Origin: Terfezia claveryi
Lineage: Eukaryota > Ascomycota > Pezizomycetes > Pezizales > Pezizaceae
NCBI GenBank assembly: GCA_015179025.1
Contig: WHUX01000069.1
Coordinates: forward strand, 1 to 64,000
Reading direction: 5' to 3'
DNA length: 64,000 nucleotides
Positions within the stretch are counted from its first letter, which is position 1, and every line of letters begins with the position of its first letter. The position numbers were made by a program, and so were the translations under genes. Shown piece by piece: positions 62,575 through 64,000 of this stretch. The notes beneath the pieces are model-generated. The model was not told the DNA's origin and did no database searches. It saw nothing but the letters and a program-made list of their open reading frames with translations.

Positions 62575-62705
62575 CCGGACGTACAGGACGCAACACTCGC
62601 GCTAGGCATATGCTCTCGCTCCTGGGACGCAACACAAATGTACTCTTGCTCCTGGGACGCAACACTCGCGCTAGGCATATGCTCTCGCTCCTGGGACGCA
62701 ATACG
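62575..62705. repeat. Short tandem repeat
   Basis: About three units with GGGACGCAACACTCGCGCTA and GGCATATGCTCTCGCTCCT. The middle unit is shortened. Confidence 0.8.
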
Positions 62706-62879
62706 CAAGCAAAACCTCAAATCGTTCCTGGGTTGACAAATTCTCAAGACGATCAACATATGTATCAAGACGAGAAACATCTGGTAACACATCACGATAC
62801 TAACGATTATGGTTGCAAAGATATCTTGTCTAAGCCTTTACACGAGGAATGTTGATCTCGAAATCTTTTAAAGTTTGTT

Positions 62880-63905
62880 GTTCCTGAGTATTGCCAGTTG
62901 CCCTACCCGTACACGAAGGACCATGACTGGTAGTTCATGTGATAGGCGAGGAATGATGTGAAAGACTTCGGTCGGATCTTGTGGAAAGTTGATAGGTAAT
63001 GTGAAGCTTCCCACCTTTATGTTGGCCAAACCCACGAACTTTATACACCCGAATTACTGGATGTACCAAAGCCAACATCATAGCCTCCATAGGACTTGGT
63101 ATTCCTAAGACAGCCAATTCAGGTGGTATTTCGCTTGGAGACATATCATTTCCAGCTGAGAATTTATAGGTGCCTCTCCAAGATAGTGCAGACCGCTCAC
63201 GATCACAGCGGTCGCATATCCGTATATCCTCTATCATCCTAATCTTTATTCCAACTCCAATCTCCTCACATATTGAACACTCCGCTATTTGAAGGTCTTC
63301 CAGTGACTTGCTGAAGTCTTCCAAACTCTTTATATACAGTTGTTGGTGAGGAAGGTGGGGAGGAGAAGAAGGTCGGGAAGGTGGAAGGAAACCAATGTTT
63401 GGAGAAGGTGTCCGGTTCGGTACTCGGTTCGGTGCCCCGTTCCGTGTCCGGCTCTGTACCCGGCTCTGTGCTCCACTCTGTGCTCCGCTCTGTGCTCCGT
63501 TCTGTACTCCGCTCTGTACTCCACTCTGTACTCGGCTCCGACGATGCTGGTTGTCTGTAGAAGATCCTCTATCAAATGGAGACCTCCTTGGTGAAGAACT
63601 CCGTCTACGGGGAGCTGTCAGAGATTTTGACCTCCGGATATTTCGACTCCTCTGCTCTTGTATTGCCAATATGCCAGTGTGGGAATCAGTACTATGCTCC
63701 GCCCTTATTTGTTCTTCTCGTTTGCGCTACAATAGGAGATTAAATCAGCTAAACTGCTACATTACAGATACTATATGGAGTTCTCACTGTTATCATGACA
63801 ATCCTTTTGCTCCTACACGTGGTGCAGGTCTTCATACAGCTGCCATCCTGAGTCAACGTCCATAGTGCTGGGTCACACTTACGATAGCAACGAGCACAGC
63901 AAATA
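62880..63905 (-). pseudogene. Helitron-type protein, zinc region and DUF6570-like domain, copy 2
   Basis: On the minus strand a first exon near 63905-63800 encodes CCARCYRKC and TCTTCRSKR, the Cys-rich start usual for fungal Helitron proteins. After a probable intron (acceptor TAG, about 63731) the frame continues RKREEQIRAEHS, an Arg/Ser-rich part, a V-Q-S/A-Q-S-G repeat (63430-63545), SICEEIGVGIKI, CDRCDRER, KFSAGNDMSPSEIPPELAVL and VHPVIRVYKVRGFGQHKG. Near 62990-63003 the frame shifts by one base, and the other frame carries on with INFPQDPTEVFHIIPRL and HELPVMVLR, the classical continuation of this domain. It ends about 62880. The nicking (Rep) and helicase parts are not present, so it is a broken, non-autonomous piece. 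Confidence 0.75.
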
Positions 63906-64000
63906 GGATCCATGAAGGTGGTAGGGGTTTGACAATGCAGTTGCTAGTGGTGAAGGTGCTAGTGGTGAAGGTGATAGTAGTGGAGGTGCGAGTGGTGGTG

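Noticed and set aside
62334..62795. Minus-strand frame of 153 residues
   Set aside because: It runs through a short tandem repeat and unrelated flanks. A faint copia-like look of the end (W-L-K and S-D patterns) could not be substantiated.
63340..63865. Cys/Leu-rich open frames on the plus strand
   Set aside because: They are antisense to the Helitron-type protein and its repeated V-Q-S-G stretch.

Overview
The window looks like repeat-rich nuclear DNA of a filamentous fungus. A truffle-like member of the Pezizomycetes is my best guess, but that is inference. The evidence is short GT..AG introns (42 to 71 bases, several with a CTAAT-type branch site), a FunK1-type kinase gene, chromodomain Ty3/gypsy elements, Tad/I-like LINEs with a zinc finger at the C-terminus, pogo, hAT and Helitron relics, and many minisatellites. 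There is no bacterial gene organisation, no operon, no rRNA and no convincing tRNA.

Layout. 0-1.4 kb: end of a chromodomain gypsy element and its LTR. 2.1-4.7 kb: two copies of a DNA-transposon relic with a copia gag fragment between them. 6.1-7.6 kb: three minisatellites. 7.9-15.5 kb: a thicket of truncated copies of one LINE family (family A), with a weak hypothetical gene (11.3-12.7 kb) and a 65-base palindrome. 15.8-17.1 kb: dead copy of a nuclease-like gene. 19.5-24.8 kb: 15-base minisatellite, pogo relic, inverted-repeat element, second LINE family (B), and an ORF-bearing family A element. 28.8-31.3 kb: intact FunK1 kinase gene. 31.6-32.9 kb: satellite. 33.6-35.4 kb: nested LINE pieces and a hAT MITE with a perfect 8-base target duplication. 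36.3-37.3 kb: three-exon unknown gene. 37.8-40.8 kb: pogo element with a 1.7-kb family A element nested inside. 41.8-43.8 kb: two-exon caspase/legumain-like protease gene. 44.2-48.9 kb: RecQ-like helicase remnant, a tandem array of hairpins, and a long decayed gene whose stops nearly all look like former Gln codons. 48.9-55.5 kb: two gypsy chromoviruses. 55.5-56.8 kb: LINE A 3' half and a dispersed repeat. 58.0-58.4 and 62.2-63.9 kb: Helitron-type (DUF6570-like) fragments. 59.6-61.8 kb: intact PD-(D/E)XK-like gene, relative of the 15.8-kb pseudogene.

How it fits together. Four host-type genes appear intact: FunK1, the three-exon gene, the caspase-like gene and the PD-(D/E)XK-like gene. They sit as islands in transposon debris. 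Three belong to classes that vary greatly between fungal genomes. The retroelements carry C-to-T and G-to-A stop mutations that resemble RIP or deamination of methylated cytosine. A recurring theme is palindromic motifs, often in tandem, at element ends: in both gypsy LTRs, in two hAT-like ends and in the 45.8-kb hairpin array. Family A copies share one 3' tail with a conserved stem-loop, whether or not they carry coding sequence.
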